Part shown: piece after piece, positions 12,718-24,861 of the stretch
Layout of the letters: the number at the start of each line of letters is the position of its first letter
How positions within the stretch are numbered: the first letter of the stretch is position 1
Assembly (NCBI RefSeq): GCF_900496995.4
Contig: NC_044006.1
Location: forward strand, 31,743,120-31,807,119
From: Aquila chrysaetos chrysaetos
Lineage: Eukaryota > Chordata > Aves > Accipitriformes > Accipitridae
DNA: 64,000 nt
Direction: 5' to 3'
Notes under the pieces: model-generated
Databases searched by the model: none
The model's input: the letters and a program-made list of their open reading frames with translations, nothing else
Told to the model about the DNA's origin: nothing
Translations under genes and position numbers: made by a program

Positions 12718-13224
12718 TGTCCTGGTTTCAGCTGGGACAGAGTTAGTTTTCTTTCTAGTAGCTGGCATAGTGTTGTGTTTTGGGTTCAGTATGAGAAGAA
12801 TGTTGGTAACACACTGATGTTTTCAGTTGTTGCCAAGTAGTGTTTAGACTAAGTCAAGGACTTTTCAGCTTCTCATGGCCAGCCAGCAAGAAGGCCGGAG
12901 GGGCACAAGAAGTCGGAAGGGGACACAGCCAGGGGAGTATAAACTGGGGGGAGTTGGCCTGGGGGGATTGCTGCTGGGGAACTAACTGGGCATCAGTCAG
13001 CAGGTGGTGAGCAATTGCGTTGTGCATCACTTGTTTTGTATATTCCAATTCTTTTATTATTATTATTGTCATTTTATTATCATCATTATTATTTTATGCC
13101 TTTCTGTCCTATTAAACTGTCTTTATCTCAACCCATGAGTTTTATGGGTTTTTTTCCCCACTGCAGGGTCTCCCCACCCCAGGCTGCATGGTGCTTAGTT
13201 GCTAGCTGGGGTTAGATCATGACA
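12718..13224 (+). mobile_element. Solo LTR (507 bp), avian ERVL-type family
   Basis: Begins TGTCCTGGTTTCAGC and ends GATCATGACA, with TG...CA termini and a perfect CCTTT duplication on each side. A TATA-like AGTATAAACT sits at about 12937, and an ATTAAA signal follows the (TTA)n-rich stretch near 13111. The related copy at 42835-43408 is in reverse orientation and shares the tract around GGACTTTTCAG (reversed there). No internal retroviral sequence is present, so it is a solo LTR left by LTR-LTR recombination. Confidence 0.85.
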
Positions 13225-13229
13225 CCTTT
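13225..13229. repeat. Target-site duplication CCTTT (right)
   Basis: Identical to 12713-12717; it marks the right border of the solo LTR insertion. Confidence 0.85.
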
Positions 13230-16200
13230 GAAGAAAAGAAAGATTTCAAGGTGGTGGCTCTCTTCTGCAAATTCAGAACTTCAGCACTAATTTCTCCAAA
13301 TATTTACAGCATCCAGAACAGAGTCATCTGAAATCTTGTACGCACAAGCTAGAACAATTCACTTCTTAAGTATGTGACTATTCGCTATACAAATACATCA
13401 AATAACGCGTATCCAGCATGAACAGACCACAGAAATTCCGCTACTTCTTTACACTTGTACAGCCATGATGTACTTTTGGTTCATCCCTAATCATTACCAT
13501 AATAAACAACAATCATATGAAGTTTGATTTAGCAATTGCTTGGCACGAGCCTCTTTCATGGCATACTGGAGTGCAGACCAAATAACAGTTCCCCTTGCCT
13601 TAAAACCCACTAACATTTCCATTTCACGATTGCCTCTTTACTTGATCTTTGATATAAGCTTGATGGGGGAGGGGGTGGGGAAAGTAGCAGTGCAAGAGAG
13701 GTTTAATTAAACCAACAGACCCATCCACTTTGTCACTTGGGAGTACTGCCATAGTGAAATGCTTTTTATAGGCAGCAGCCCAAGAAACGCATGCCAATTA
13801 TTTGAACTAAAGTGGATATGCTGTGCCTGAGCGCTCACAACACCATCCCCTCCTCTGGGAGACTTCAGCATGTCAGAAAAGTAAAGAGAAAGATGGAGAA
13901 GAGAAACATCATAAAAATCAGTAGTGAGTCAAGTGTGGTCTCTTGTTTGGTAAGCAGGAACACAGATTAAGTTAAAACAGCTCTTCCCTAAGAGCTCCAC
14001 ATTCACAGCTCTGACCAAGGTTCCAGAACCAGACAGTTTTTACCCCCGATCCCACTCTAAGTGCAGAGGATGACCAGAGTTTATCAGAGAACAATAGCTT
14101 ACTTTCAGCTAAATGTTTAACATGAGACAGAAAGCGTTGTTATGGGTAGCTGAGAAATGTCATTCTTGTGAAATTACTCTTTTGTATTGGTCTGTAGAGC
14201 AGACTCACTGAATTTGTTTGCTTTTCCTTAGGTTAGCATGGGTCCTACAGCTAGCATATAAGGCAGAGAAGTTTATACTATATACAACTATTCTCCATAG
14301 GAGCAATTCTCTTTTAATCTCAAAGGGACGCAACTTTTCCCCAAGGTATACTTAAATTTTTGCAAGAGGAAACTATTAGCTTTAAATTTGGTGTAAATGT
14401 CAACTATTTATAAGGCTTATAAGGCTTATTGATGGCTTCAGCAGGAAATAGTGAAGGATTTCAGTTTTAAAGCTGCCCCTGCTGTTTGCATAAACTGCTA
14501 ATTTAACCTTGGAGCAAAAAGTACAAGTCCATGCCTTAGAAAATGCCTGTTGACTTCCCTTTTTATGCAATCTGAAACTTCAAGAACAAGCACAGTGAAT
14601 TTTTATGTGAAAACTTGACTTCAGTTTAATATTAGTTCCTTTGTGTTCAATAATAGATTCTTTCTTGCTTACGTTTTTCATTTAGCTATGTCTTACTGAA
14701 AAAATGTGCATCTTCGCTTGTGATGAAACAGGTGATTTGGCAGTGTCATGGATATCTGTTAAATATACTTCCTGGCAAAATTCTCCTGCCATGGAGAATA
14801 TAATGCCATGCCAGATGTCATTTGGTTCTTGTGTTGTATGAAACATTAATTTCAACTTAATAAACATACTGCATTATGGCATACATGCAGCTTAGTATTC
14901 ACAATAGCTTTGAACTGAACATAGAATAAAAAAAAAATTTACTTACAATGGGGCAAAAATAGTTGGTTACAGCTAAGCTTGCACATGTGAGGTACTGTAC
15001 ATTGTGGATTCAGTCCAACGAAGTGTAGAAGCTGTAGTTCGATTTTCATTATTATTAGATCTGTGTACTACTGGATCACCTAGAAGTTGAAATTTCCTCT
15101 TGATGAGGTGTAAGCAAATTTCTTTTGATTGAGCCAGAACTTACAATCTGATATTTATGACAGTTTTTATGCTTTATGGGGGAGGAGACAGTACATGATC
15201 CATCACAGAATCTGCTAGGACAAATTGCTCATTTGAAATTTATTCACAAAACAAGTTAGAAGAGCAACGTCACGTGATTTCACTGTTTTACATCACGTAG
15301 TTACAGCATTTCTAAACTAGTGTTAAGTGTACTAAACCCAGATGCGCTGCTTCACAAAAACATGGTCCCACCTGAATTCAGTAGGGTTTCTTCTGCTCTT
15401 AATCAGGCACTTAAAAGCTTCAGTAGACTTGTAAATTCAAATCTCTGACAATTTATTTAGTCCTATCATTTCTGATATCCAGGATATGTGAAAATAAAAC
15501 TTTCAGTTCAATAGTTGTCACTGAGAAAGATATGTGTTAATCTAGACCACACAAAGGGAATAATATCATGCTAGCCATGCAGCCTTTACTAAGAGGCTGA
15601 AATTAACTTCTCAGGATCTTTGAAGCTTCTAAGCATAAAATAATTAGTGTAGCTTACAAATGTGGAAGAGAAATATTCTGGTATCATAACCAAAGTAGTC
15701 TCCTCCTCTGTGAACTGGAACACAATCTATAATATTGCATCGACACTTCAAAACCCATTCTGTCTCTCCTCCTTTTTTCATCCAATGTTTCCTTTTAGAT
15801 ATTTCAAGAAATTCTTTCATTGTCTATCCCATAAAATGAGAAATAGATTATTATGGAAGAGCTCCTAACATAAAGGTTAATGCATTGCACTAGCTGTGAT
15901 ACAAAAATTATTTGAGATACATTTATGTTTGAGGTTCTGATGAATTATCTAGTTGTTTACAATTGCTAGGACTTCTCTCAGTAGTAAAACACTGAGAATG
16001 TGCATGAACACAAGAAACTATTCATGGGGCATATTCATCCTTTATGCAGTTAAATTAAGTTTTTAAATCACAAAAAGATTTGGCTGTTATACAGTCTGTT
16101 TAAATTACACCATAGCAACCAAAACCACAAGACCTTGTCTCTCATACTTTGCTCTGTTTCAGAACAATCGCAGCTTGCAAAGCAGATCATTTTTCTGTAA

Positions 16201-17808
16201 CACAGATAACTAGGGTTCACAGTCAGACTTTTAATTTAGAAGGCCACAGAAAGAATCATAAAGAGACCAAGTATCTTTTCCTTAAACATTGTGTTTACAG
16301 ACAGCTGTGTTACCTCAAAGTGCTATGAAAATTACTTTCTCTAAAACTATCTTCCATTTATTATTCGATTTTTTTTCTGAAAACAATCTCATAGCTTAAT
16401 CCTTATAGCAATTTTTTCAAGTTTTGATTTTTTCTAATGAGTATCAACACATGAAAATTCTAAATTGTTTAAGCAAAGTAAGTATTTGCTACAGTTGCAC
16501 TTGATACAACATCCCATTTTTTTCCAAGAAGCAAACGAGTTCAGAAGGAGAAGGTACAGATTCTGCTCTGTCTGCTAACAAGTAGGTGAAGGAGCTGCTA
16601 CCAATTTGAAAACTATATAGGCTCTGCTGTGCCAATTTTGAACTGGGGAAGAAAACCAGCCCTTATTGTTTCAATACTTAGGTCCACATTTTCTCATTTG
16701 CAAAGTAGATCTGTTGCCTTGAGAGACTGACTAGAATTACCTGGAACAAACATTATTTTCGCATAGGATCTGTTTGTTAGCTGAAAAAACAGTCACTATG
16801 TCTTGATAATAATACTACATGATTTCATCAACACATTTCTGCCTCAAGGGGCCCAGTTCTATTTAATTTTCTAGTAACACATTATCTATCCAATTCCTGC
16901 CTCTGACTTAGAGATGAGCAGCATACAATTTCTTCAATGTCTACTTATCACACAAGGAAGTCAACAAACCTCTTTTCCACAGTTACAAGCAGTTTTCAAA
17001 GATGTGACAGTTCACTCCAGTCATCAACTGATCCTGAACAAGGAGGAAAATACAAAAGGATCAATAAATGTGAGAAAGACCTTTGGTATTAGGGAACCCA
17101 AAGTGGTGCAGCTTTCTTCTCTATTGATTTGAAAAGAACACTCTTTGACTGCTGCTCATACTGATAATCCACAAATTATTTGCTACTCTTTTTAGCCAAA
17201 GGGCTAAGGCAGTACCATCAGCAACTTCATAATATACCCTGAAACAAAAATCAGATATTACAGCTCCAGGTCTGAGGAAACAGCATCAATGATTAAGACA
17301 GCTGTAACATGGAAGGCATGGTAAGCAGCAGTTGTATAAGGCATTAATAATTTATCAGGGCTCTGTTTCAAATGCTGACATTTTCCATGACTTGGATTTT
17401 GCCTATTATTACGAGATCATTACATCACCTATCACACAAGCGTAACCTTGTTAACTTTGAAATAAAAGCTGCTAGACAATACACAACACAAAGTTACACA
17501 AGCAAGGGAAGTACACAGTGATTTCACAGGCAATCTGGAACTGGGCACCTGACTTTAATTCCTGACTTTGAAAACCTCTCTCCAGATCATTTGCCATCTT
17601 CCACTAAGGTCCAGCAGCAGTTCTCTCCCATGCCTCATGCTTTTCTTTAGTCATCCAATGCCCACAGAGCTGCACTGCAGGCTTAAAGACCAGTAGGCCA
17701 GCCTCATGTCCTATTTCTGCCACCTCGTTGTTATGTACTGTTTCTCACTAATTAAAAGGCCCAGTGATTCCTCGTCACACATCACGCTTGAGTCAGTACA
17801 TCCAAGCT
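13230..17808. other. AT-rich non-coding, no gene recognised
   Basis: About 4.6 kb of AT-rich sequence has no CpG island, no recognisable exon and no obvious young repeat. It lies downstream, in transcriptional sense, of the minus-strand gene at 17.8-23.4 kb and probably includes its 3' flank. Confidence 0.45.
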
Positions 17809-17813
17809 TTATT
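17808..17813 (-). terminator. AATAAA poly(A) signal overlapping the stop codon
   Basis: On the minus strand the stop codon TAA at 17811-17809 lies inside an AATAAA hexamer. If used, the 3' UTR would be extremely short; a signal further downstream is equally possible. Confidence 0.35.
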
Positions 17814-17982
17814 TTTGCAGCACTACATTTGCACGGATTAGCTGTTGAACCCTCCAGATGATGTACTGCTTTTCAAGAAGGGTGTAGTACAACTGGTGAG
17901 AGTCTACGGGAAGTCCAAGGCAGTGCTCAATGATGTACAGATGTCTGACTTCAAAGTATAAATTGAAAAACAGCTGCTTAAC
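17809..17982 (-). CDS. Terminal coding exon of unnamed minus-strand gene
   Basis: A pyrimidine-rich acceptor (TTGCCCTTTCCAG on the minus strand) is followed by 57 open codons and a TAA. The peptide starts VKQLFFNLYFEV and ends with the helical, hydrophobic-basic stretch WRVQQLIRANVVLQK. The composition (aromatic- and leucine-rich, balanced charge) looks like a folded helical domain, not random sequence. The exon is phase 0 at its start. I do not recognise the protein. It is the last of a series of exons running down from 23.4 kb on the same strand, and it ends almost on a poly(A) signal. Confidence 0.65.
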   Translation of the reverse strand, partial: VKQLFFNLYFEVRHLYIIEHCLGLPVDSHQLYYTLLEKQYIIWRVQQLIRANVVLQK

Positions 17983-20900
17983 CTGGAAAGGGCAACACTG
18001 AAGAGAAATAACAATGTTTAAACTCTAAAAGGTAGCTATAAAGAAAAACTTTTGTGTACATCCACTGCACACAGGACACGGAATAAGGGGTCGTAAATTA
18101 CAACCTGAAAAACTTAGGGTACGTAGCAACCTTTGCAACAGCAGTAATAATTACAGGAAATGTTTAAGAATAAATTAGACAAGCATTTGTCAAGAATGAT
18201 ACAGAAAGTTGATCATTCACCTTTAGAAAGGGAGCAACACTAGACTGTATTTAAAGGTTCTTCTTTCCCCATTGCTGTCCCTCTGTGTATTTCTACCCTG
18301 ACCAAACACAAGCATCGTCCCCAGCTGTGCACTTACAATTATGTATGCATATGCACATGTCTACATATGCAAATTTATTTCTTTGTTACACACAGTTGAA
18401 GGAGATTACTCATAGGTAAGCCAATTTACATAAACAGCATTTGAAAGTTAAACACCTCAGTTTCTTGCAAAACATTAGCCCAACAGAACACCGGTAGCGG
18501 TATGTAAATCCTTACTCCAAAACCGTGTTCTCTTAAATCTTACGAAAATAATTTCTAATATAAAGCCTAACTCATCTATTTTCTGACATTCCCCTTCTCT
18601 GTCATCAGGTACTTGTTAGATAGTAAAACAACTGACTGGGGGCAAACACCATAACTAGCAAAATAGCTGACTTCTGTAGCAGTTGTATATTATGTCTGAA
18701 TAAATGTTAGTTCAGTAGGTATATAGGTAGATACACATTCATAAATGCACAAGAATGGGAAGGAGTAATCTGTAACTGGCAGACTGAGAACTCTGCAATA
18801 GCATGCCATGTAGATCAACATGCATCTATGGGGAGGGAAGTACAGAAACATTCTTCTGGATTAAAAAAAAAAATGCAGCAATGGTAGGAAAAGGTACTTG
18901 GAATGCATCACTTGCAATCCCCTGAAACAATGTCTGCAACAGCAGTAAGAACACTGGCAAACTACCTTCTCTGTTCCACAGTGCCTTGAAACCAGTATGC
19001 ATTGTCTGTTGCTAGCTGCCGTTCGCAAAGGCATTACGATCAGCAGAAGTGTGTAGGACACCAAAAATGAAGCTTTTAAATATGTCACATACAAGATACT
19101 CATTCTCAGTACAGTCTACAAGGCTATACAATTGTAAAATAACTTGTGAGAATGAGTTGGGTTAGATAAGTTTTTAAATGGTGTTTTGTTTTGGTTTTTT
19201 CCAAGTGTTTTAGAAATAAAAGAATCTTGGTAAAGTCATTCTCACACACTGCACAAACACACACAGTGTTTCTCCCACTGTGAGAGGAGTATAAAAATAC
19301 TCTTAGCTATATGTTAGACAGAGTGACCCAGGTCACAAGAGAATCTGTACTTTTCCACTGATTAAAAGAAACAGGCCAGGTGCTTTGTGCCTCTTATGCA
19401 GCCGGAGTGTGCAGTTGCCTGGTAACTTGTTCTGAGCTATTGCATTTTAATCACACATACATGTAGGAATACAAAGCTGACCGCTTAGGTTTATCAGCCA
19501 AAATAGTTTACAGCAACACAATAGTTTCTAGCAATTCAGGAAGTTTAACATGGAATTTAGGTATGTGCTTATATGGTTTGATGAACAGAATTTTTATAAA
19601 TGAAAAGAAAACAATAGAAGTTATTTGTATGTGACTTTAGAGCATACAAAAGGTATAGTCTACAAACCAAGTATCGATTATTAGCAATATTTACCTTTTC
19701 AAAGGGCATCATGTAATGTCTCAGACTCAACAAGCATAAACTGACAGACCGTTATGATTTGAAAATGTTACAAAAGTTCTAAGAGTGTACCCAAAACTGA
19801 GGTGTTTCAGTGTTTGGGCTAGACTCATTGTCTTCAGTAAATATGTATCTTAATTCTAACACAGGATAAAAACTGATCTATAAATTTCCTCTTGTAAAAA
19901 TGAAACTGTTCCAATTATACTGTTCGTTCGTATTTAAGATATTAAATAGTGCAAATAAGAAGTAACTTTAACCAATCCCTCCCACCCAGCTACAAACCAC
20001 GACCACATACAGTCCTTCTAGACTACACAAGACCCTGTTTCATTCCAGCCATATCATTAGCATAAGCTGTGCAAACCCATTTAAATCTACAGGTTTTTCA
20101 GGCATAAAAGCAGAATCCAGCAGCAGTTAAACCACGTCTTACAACCGACAATGTAATACTTCAGTCACTGATGATAGCACCGTAACAAAAAAGAATGGGT
20201 CTTTATTGTCCTTAATGAACTTGAGGGGCTGCAAGAAAGCAGTGAAGTTACGAGCATGGATTCTGTAATGTCACAATCAGCATAATTTCCAGATCAAAGA
20301 TCCAGCCTCCTGTTAAGATGATCAAATACAGTTTTGATTTCAGATGACAAGTCATCACAACACTACATTAGGTAGAGTATAAAATCTTATCATCAGATTC
20401 TCAGCTAGTTTAAGTCAATGTATTCTGCTGAAGTCAATGAAACCAAACACACTACCATGTGAAAGAAATCTTTCAGTGTGCCTCAGACCTGGGAAAATAT
20501 CTTGAAAAATGACTATAACTTTTAACACAAATTCTCTGCATTTCCCACAATCTCTCGATATGGAGCAGTAGTAAGACCCTAACATTACTTTCGATATATT
20601 TCTTGCATAACATTAATTTTTATTTTAAAAAGGGGCTACTAAGATTTTCATAGCTACTCACAAAAAAAATCAATAAGCAAATACATTTGTTCCAAGATTT
20701 AAATTATTTGTACAATTTAAAGACTATCAAAGCTCTACAAAATAAAATAGATACATTTACCTACTAATGTAGGAAACTACGGAAAAACTTCAGGAAATGA
20801 CCAAAGGTGCAGAGGATAGGCTAAGGTAGAAAAATAAAAAAAACCCAGGAGTTTTACAGAAAAATGAGTGAGCAGCCCACAGCATTGTCAGACAACAGAC

Positions 20901-23384
20901 TTTTTATCCCCACTTCCTCCACCCATTCTTCTTCTTCTTCCTTCCTTTTTTTTTTTTTTTAAGGAAACAATTTTTCCATGGTGAAACATATTGTCAGGGA
21001 TGTAGTGGAGGCCAAAAGTTTAAATGAGTTCAAGAGAGGATTAGCCGAATTCTAAGACACGTGCCAACACAACTGCTAGAGAAAGGACCTGCATCACGGT
21101 GAAATGCAAACAGCTACTTTGATAATGACACATATTATTCACTAAATTTGTCTTTTACATTGTTGTATAGCTACTAATGTTGAAAAGAGTCACTGCCATG
21201 CAAGAAACTAAACTTACAGCACTTTATGCTTTGAGAGAACTGTGGCCCATCAGCTCATGGCCGCGAAGTCTTACAACTTACACGTTTCAGTTGTACACCA
21301 AAAAGTTCTGAGGTGGACTGCTGACTGTATTCAACAGTCACAGCTGATGTAGGAGCATATAATAAACTTTTCCCATTTGCCTTTAACTGATGCTCCAAAT
21401 ATTTTAAAGTAACTCTTAAAGTAGGTTACTGGTTTGATTACCCTTCATACAAAATCCTCCTTCAAACGTAGGTTTCTCTTCTTTTCAGATTTAAGACATG
21501 AACAGAAATCAAACCTGCATAATCACTGGAATCAGTGCATATTTTTCAATAAACTTTAGCAGCATCAGAATTTGTCCTCAAGTATCATTCATAAAGCAAA
21601 CGCTTCATTCTTCAAAACTTTTTTTAGCAAATGTTAGTAATGCTGCACCACAGACTCTCACACCCAGTCACACATGTTCTTCCTGAGACTGTTATGCAAC
21701 TTGGTATTTTAAAAATCACCATCCTAACTGTGTACTTGATACTGGTTCTCCCCTTTTTAAAGTCTGATGATAAGGAAAAGCTGCAAGTACTACAAAACCA
21801 GGCAGACTTGCTTGTTCTTGCCAAAGAGAAAAAGGTTAAGCATTATTAAAAAATAACACTATTGCCTATCTTTAAGTATCCATAAAGCTATGAACATGAA
21901 CTGTATGGTGGCTCGTTAGCATCAATATTTGAACAAGGGCATGCAAAATGTCATTCAGGTAAATTCCGAACTCTATGAATTAATTGCTGGGCAATTTCCC
22001 AAGGATAAAACATCTATTAAAAGCCAACAGTAAGCCAGAAATCTCTTTACATGTCATATGGTAAAAAAAATATAGTGAATCCTGAAAAAAGAAATAGGTA
22101 TTAGACAGGAAAACCTGATATAGTTATAGGGCATGTAGTAAAACATTTAGTGTTTTGATTTCTTTTTTTATTTATTTCATCAGAATAGTTAGACAAACAT
22201 GGAAACATTTGCAACAGCAATACTTGGGTCACTTCAAAATCTTGATAACACTGAAATACAGGTCAGCAAAAACTAATCATGTGGGGAGGGCACTTTAGGT
22301 CTTATTATTTTCATACACATTCACACACACACATATCTATATACACACACAGTCCACAACTCCAAAGAGCTCTTAACTATGCCTGCAAGTAAACTAAAAC
22401 AGTAGGCAGAAAGGAACCATATCCATACTAAGACAGTTAGCCATGTCGTAAAACTAAAGATCACTGCAACAAGTACCATCTTAAAGAAGAAAAAAATCAA
22501 CCTCAAAAACCTGAAAGGAACCATCACCGTGCATGTCATAAGCATGAAGTTATTTTAACCTGATGACTGCTCTGCTCTGAACTTTAAGCATCATTAAGTT
22601 CTATGTATTTTTAAAGTCTAAGGTTATTATTTTAAATGACCTACTTGTAGTGGCAGCCTAAGTAGCATTCTGGAGAACACCACAGTGTCCACAACTTCTA
22701 CAGGACAGTGCAGTATAGTTAAGCACTAGATTTCTAGGGGAGGAAAAACAAAAAGCACCACCACTTGTTTATTCAATTGAAAAGCTTATTACCTGCACTT
22801 CCAAAGCAACAGGCTACAGGAATACTGAATGCAAAGTAAACCAGACCCATCTGGAATACTTTGACTTCTCAGCTTCACGTTACAAATCTTTCCTTTTGTA
22901 TTTTAATGGATTAACAGCATTTGGATGCACAGAAACTGTCTTTACAATGACGTCTGCAGACCTCCGAGTCATGAGTTAAAATGTCTTCCTAAAATATAAC
23001 AGTCTTGGCACTTCCTCTGAAAGGAGTGAAAAATCCACAACCAGGGAAGGTGGAAGTGAGGCAATACTGTGTTTTTTTTCCAGAGATAACTAAATCCTGA
23101 GAGAACAAGATGTTTGTTCTGTCAGAATAAAAATCCCCAAAGAAACAAAATAGTTTACCTTTCCCTTTGAAAAGTTGCTTTTGAGTCAATATCTGTTCTT
23201 TTTCTCTCCCAAGCATAAAACCTCTCTTCAGCTTAAGATTGTTTTCAAAATACTGAATGCAGTAGAAATTTAGTGCACACACCGGAACCTGTAGAGAAAC
23301 TTATTAAAAAAAAAAACCCAACACAATAGTACTGCACTGGCTAGAAATCTTTTAAGTATTCTGATGAAAAGACTCAACTTATTT
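17809..23384 (-). CDS. Unnamed multi-exon protein-coding gene (3' part), minus strand
   Basis: Proposed exons in transcription order are 23384-23333, 23252-23159, 22850-22793, 21780-21736, 21414-21282, 20228-20143, an unplaced exon, 19015-18966, and 17982-17809. Each has AG/GT borders. From the first to the sixth, every exon joins the next in frame without a stop (phases 0,1,2,2,0), which is hard to get by chance. The predicted protein is mostly helical with basic patches (for example RILKRF, KLKRGF) and a beta-like stretch, YAPTSAVTVEYSQQS. I recognise no catalytic motif. The 5' exons are not found and would lie above 23.4 kb, beyond the provirus. The young provirus sits antisense, upstream of or within this gene. 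Confidence 0.55.
18140..18290 (+). mobile_element. Old CR1-like LINE fragment
   Basis: The run from AGGAAATGTTTAAGAATAAA through GACAAGCATTTGTCAAGAATG to GACTGTATTTAAAGG resembles the 3' region of CR1 elements. It is well diverged and short. Confidence 0.5.
18966..19015 (-). CDS. Possible penultimate exon of unnamed gene
   Basis: A 50-nt segment lies between an acceptor (GAACGGCAG) and a donor (GTAGTT) on the minus strand. Entered in phase 1 it encodes ...SNRQCILVSRHCGTEK and leaves in phase 0, matching the start of the terminal exon. It does not join the 86-nt exon at 20143 directly, so one exon between them must be missing from my model. Confidence 0.35.
20143..20228 (-). CDS. Internal exon of unnamed gene
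   Basis: Minus-strand acceptor TTTCTTGCAG, 86 nt, donor GTAAGA. Phase 0 entry matches the phase 0 exit of the 21282-21414 exon. The encoded segment starts PLKFIKDNKDPFFFVTVL and remains open to the donor. Confidence 0.5.
20990..21115 (+). mobile_element. Old CR1-like LINE fragment
   Basis: The string around GTCAGGGATGTAGTGGAGGCC and GAGTTCAAGAGAGGATTAG matches the general pattern of ancient CR1 3' sequence. It is degraded and lacks an ORF. Confidence 0.4.
21282..21414 (-). CDS. Internal exon of unnamed gene (best supported)
   Basis: A 133-nt exon on the minus strand has acceptor TACTTTAAG and the strong donor GTAAGT. One base completes a lysine codon split with the upstream exon, then 44 codons are open: VTLKYLEHQLKANGK, then a beta-rich stretch YAPTSAVTVEYS, ending GVQLKR. 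Residue choice and codon pattern look clearly coding, and the frame is forced by exons on both sides. Confidence 0.65.
21736..21780 (-). CDS. Internal 45-nt exon of unnamed gene
   Basis: Acceptor GTAGTACTTGCAG and donor GTACAC on the minus strand. The exon uses 1 + 42 + 2 nt and encodes FSLSSDFKKGRTSI, with split codons at both ends that fit the flanking exons exactly. Confidence 0.5.
22793..22850 (-). CDS. Internal 58-nt exon of unnamed gene
   Basis: Acceptor AAGTATTCCAG and donor GTAATA on the minus strand. In the frame imposed by the upstream exon it encodes DGSGLLCIQYSCSLLLWKC and exits in phase 2, as the next exon requires. A second frame is also open and would give a hydrophobic peptide, so the frame rests on phase matching. 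Confidence 0.5.
23159..23252 (-). CDS. Internal 94-nt exon of unnamed gene
   Basis: Acceptor CTGCATTCAG and donor GTAAAC on the minus strand. Only one frame is open. It encodes a basic, helical stretch beginning YFENNLKLKRGFMLGREKEQ and exits in phase 1. Confidence 0.55.
23333..23384 (-). CDS. Most upstream exon found for unnamed gene
   Basis: Acceptor TTTCCTAG and donor GTACTA on the minus strand. One base plus 17 codons encode NKLSLFIRILKRFLASA, and it exits in phase 0, matching the next exon. Weaker than the others because it is short and beside a T-rich tract. Confidence 0.4.
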
Positions 23385-23589
23385 CTAGGAAATAAAGCGT
23401 TTGGGGCCAAAGGTGACAGATGATGTTCATGTAAGTTTAAAAAAAAAAACAAACAACTTTTTTTTTTTTAATTGATATATTGAAAAAAGCTGGAGAAGAA
23501 AATGGGGACAGAAATGAAAAAACATTCAGGGAATCAATGGTATAGATTGTCACCATGCAATCTAAATATCATAACTGCAGAACATATAT

Positions 23590-24341
23590 TCAGAACAAGT
23601 GAGTCAAAAGTAGCACACTCCCTGGGAGAGGGGAGGGAGTCTCTTTCCCCTTTAACAGGCTAAAGCAAGAAGTTCTCACTGTATTTCGAGCCAAGACCCA
23701 GCTAGCAGAAGGCAGCTTTTCTGTCAGATAAAGCAAGGCTAAAGGATCAAGTAAAGCAAATTCCTTGCAGTTTCTTGCTCCTGAGCCCCCTTCTTCAGCT
23801 CTTCTTTGTTCTTCTAGTGACAGGAAGGCAAAGCATGTTCTGTTCCTGTGAGCCCATACTGTAGCCTGCTTATCCCTATAGTAACAGCAGGCACCTGCGA
23901 TTCCTCCTGTGACAGAAAAGGACTTCACTGCAAGGTTCAAGCAAACGACTTGAACTTCACTCACAGACCTAACTGCAAGGTTCAAGCAAATGATTTATTT
24001 GAACCTCACTTACAGACTTAACATGCCACTATTGCAGGTTTTACAGATACAGTGGAGGAATGCACTATTGCAATTTTTTAAGGCAAGAGTAGCACATTAT
24101 TACAACCACAAGTGATTCACAGACAACCACAAGCACACATGTGTTTACAAGCTCAAAGCATAAACAATATTCACTTACCCCTGTGGGTTAGGGCTCTCAA
24201 TCCCAGGGAAGTTACCTCGACCGGCGTCCCGATGAAGGCGGGGAAGGATTTCCTTCACAAGCCAACTGTGTAGCTGGAGAAGTGACTCCCCCATTTCCAA
24301 CCTGAATCTTAAAGAGTTTTTATCCCCTGACTTGTGGAATG
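23590..24341. other. Repeat-like flank of the provirus, with a two-copy direct repeat
   Basis: The sequence differs from its AT-rich surroundings and may be an old dispersed repeat. It contains two head-to-tail copies of about 45 bp, each beginning ACTGCAAGGTTCAAGCAAA, at 23927-23970 and 23972-24019. A 131-codon minus-strand frame here looks accidental. The provirus inserted at its right edge. Confidence 0.35.
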
Positions 24342-24346
24342 GTGTG
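24342..24346. repeat. Provirus target-site duplication GTGTG (left)
   Basis: Five bases directly before the 5' LTR match the five directly after the 3' LTR (32762-32766). Four- and six-base comparisons do not match, so the duplication is 5 bp. Confidence 0.85.
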
Positions 24347-24677
24347 TGTAATGAACGGGTTAACTTTGTTCATGAAATCGCATGTGGGGGTAGGGACATT
24401 CTTTGCTTATCTAAAACCTGTGGAGGTAGGGATATTCTTCACTTATCTAAGCCCATGAGTATCCGTTGAGTAGACAATTGCATACCGATGATTAGCATAT
24501 GTAGAGAGACGTTTACAGAGCATGAATGGGACTTGAGTCACCTAAAGAACAGCTGAGGAAGACTTTGGCCTTCATCCCAACAACCACCAGAAGGCAAATT
24601 ACGACCACCTAACACCTGATGGCACAAGATACCGAAGATACCAGCCAGCCCTCAAGTATCAGGGACTAAAAAGACTG

Positions 24678-24685
24678 TATAAATA
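24678..24685 (+). promoter_or_regulatory. LTR TATA box
   Basis: TATAAATA in U3 about 90 bp upstream of the AATAAA hexamer. The equivalent in the 3' LTR is at 32600-32607. Confidence 0.75.
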
Positions 24686-24775
24686 AAGAGGCTCTTCCCC
24701 AGTTTGGGTGCGAGCTTGTGGCGGAGCACTGTCTCCCCGGCCGCCCAGCGCTGTTTTGCTCTTTTATCGCTTGCT

Positions 24776-24781
24776 AATAAA
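24776..24781 (+). terminator. LTR AATAAA poly(A) signal
   Basis: AATAAA in GCTAATAAATTCG near the R/U5 border. The copy at 32698-32703 would serve the provirus transcript. Confidence 0.75.
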
Positions 24782-24843
24782 TTCGATCTTTTATTTCATA
24801 CAAATTGGCTCCTCCAATTTGTCACGAGCGTTTATAACAAATT

Positions 24844-24861
24844 TGGTGCCGTGACTCGGAT
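24844..24861 (+). other. Primer-binding site for tRNA-His
   Basis: Four bases after the LTR is TGGTGCCGTGACTCGGAT, the exact complement of the 18-nt 3' end (with CCA) of vertebrate tRNA-His. HERV-H-like class I retroviruses use the same primer. Confidence 0.9.

Larger units (their letters stand above)
24347..24839 (+). repeat. 5' LTR (493 bp)
   Basis: TG...CA termini (TGTAATGAACGGG to TATAACA). It differs from the 3' LTR at two positions, both in the last 12 bases. It contains a TATA box and an AATAAA signal about 100 bp apart, giving a plausible U3-R-U5 layout. Confidence 0.95.

Noticed and set aside
22321-22545. Hydrophobic 74-codon minus-strand ORF
   Set aside because: Start and end do not fit splice sites that would join the neighbouring exons in phase; T-rich DNA gives hydrophobic peptides by chance.
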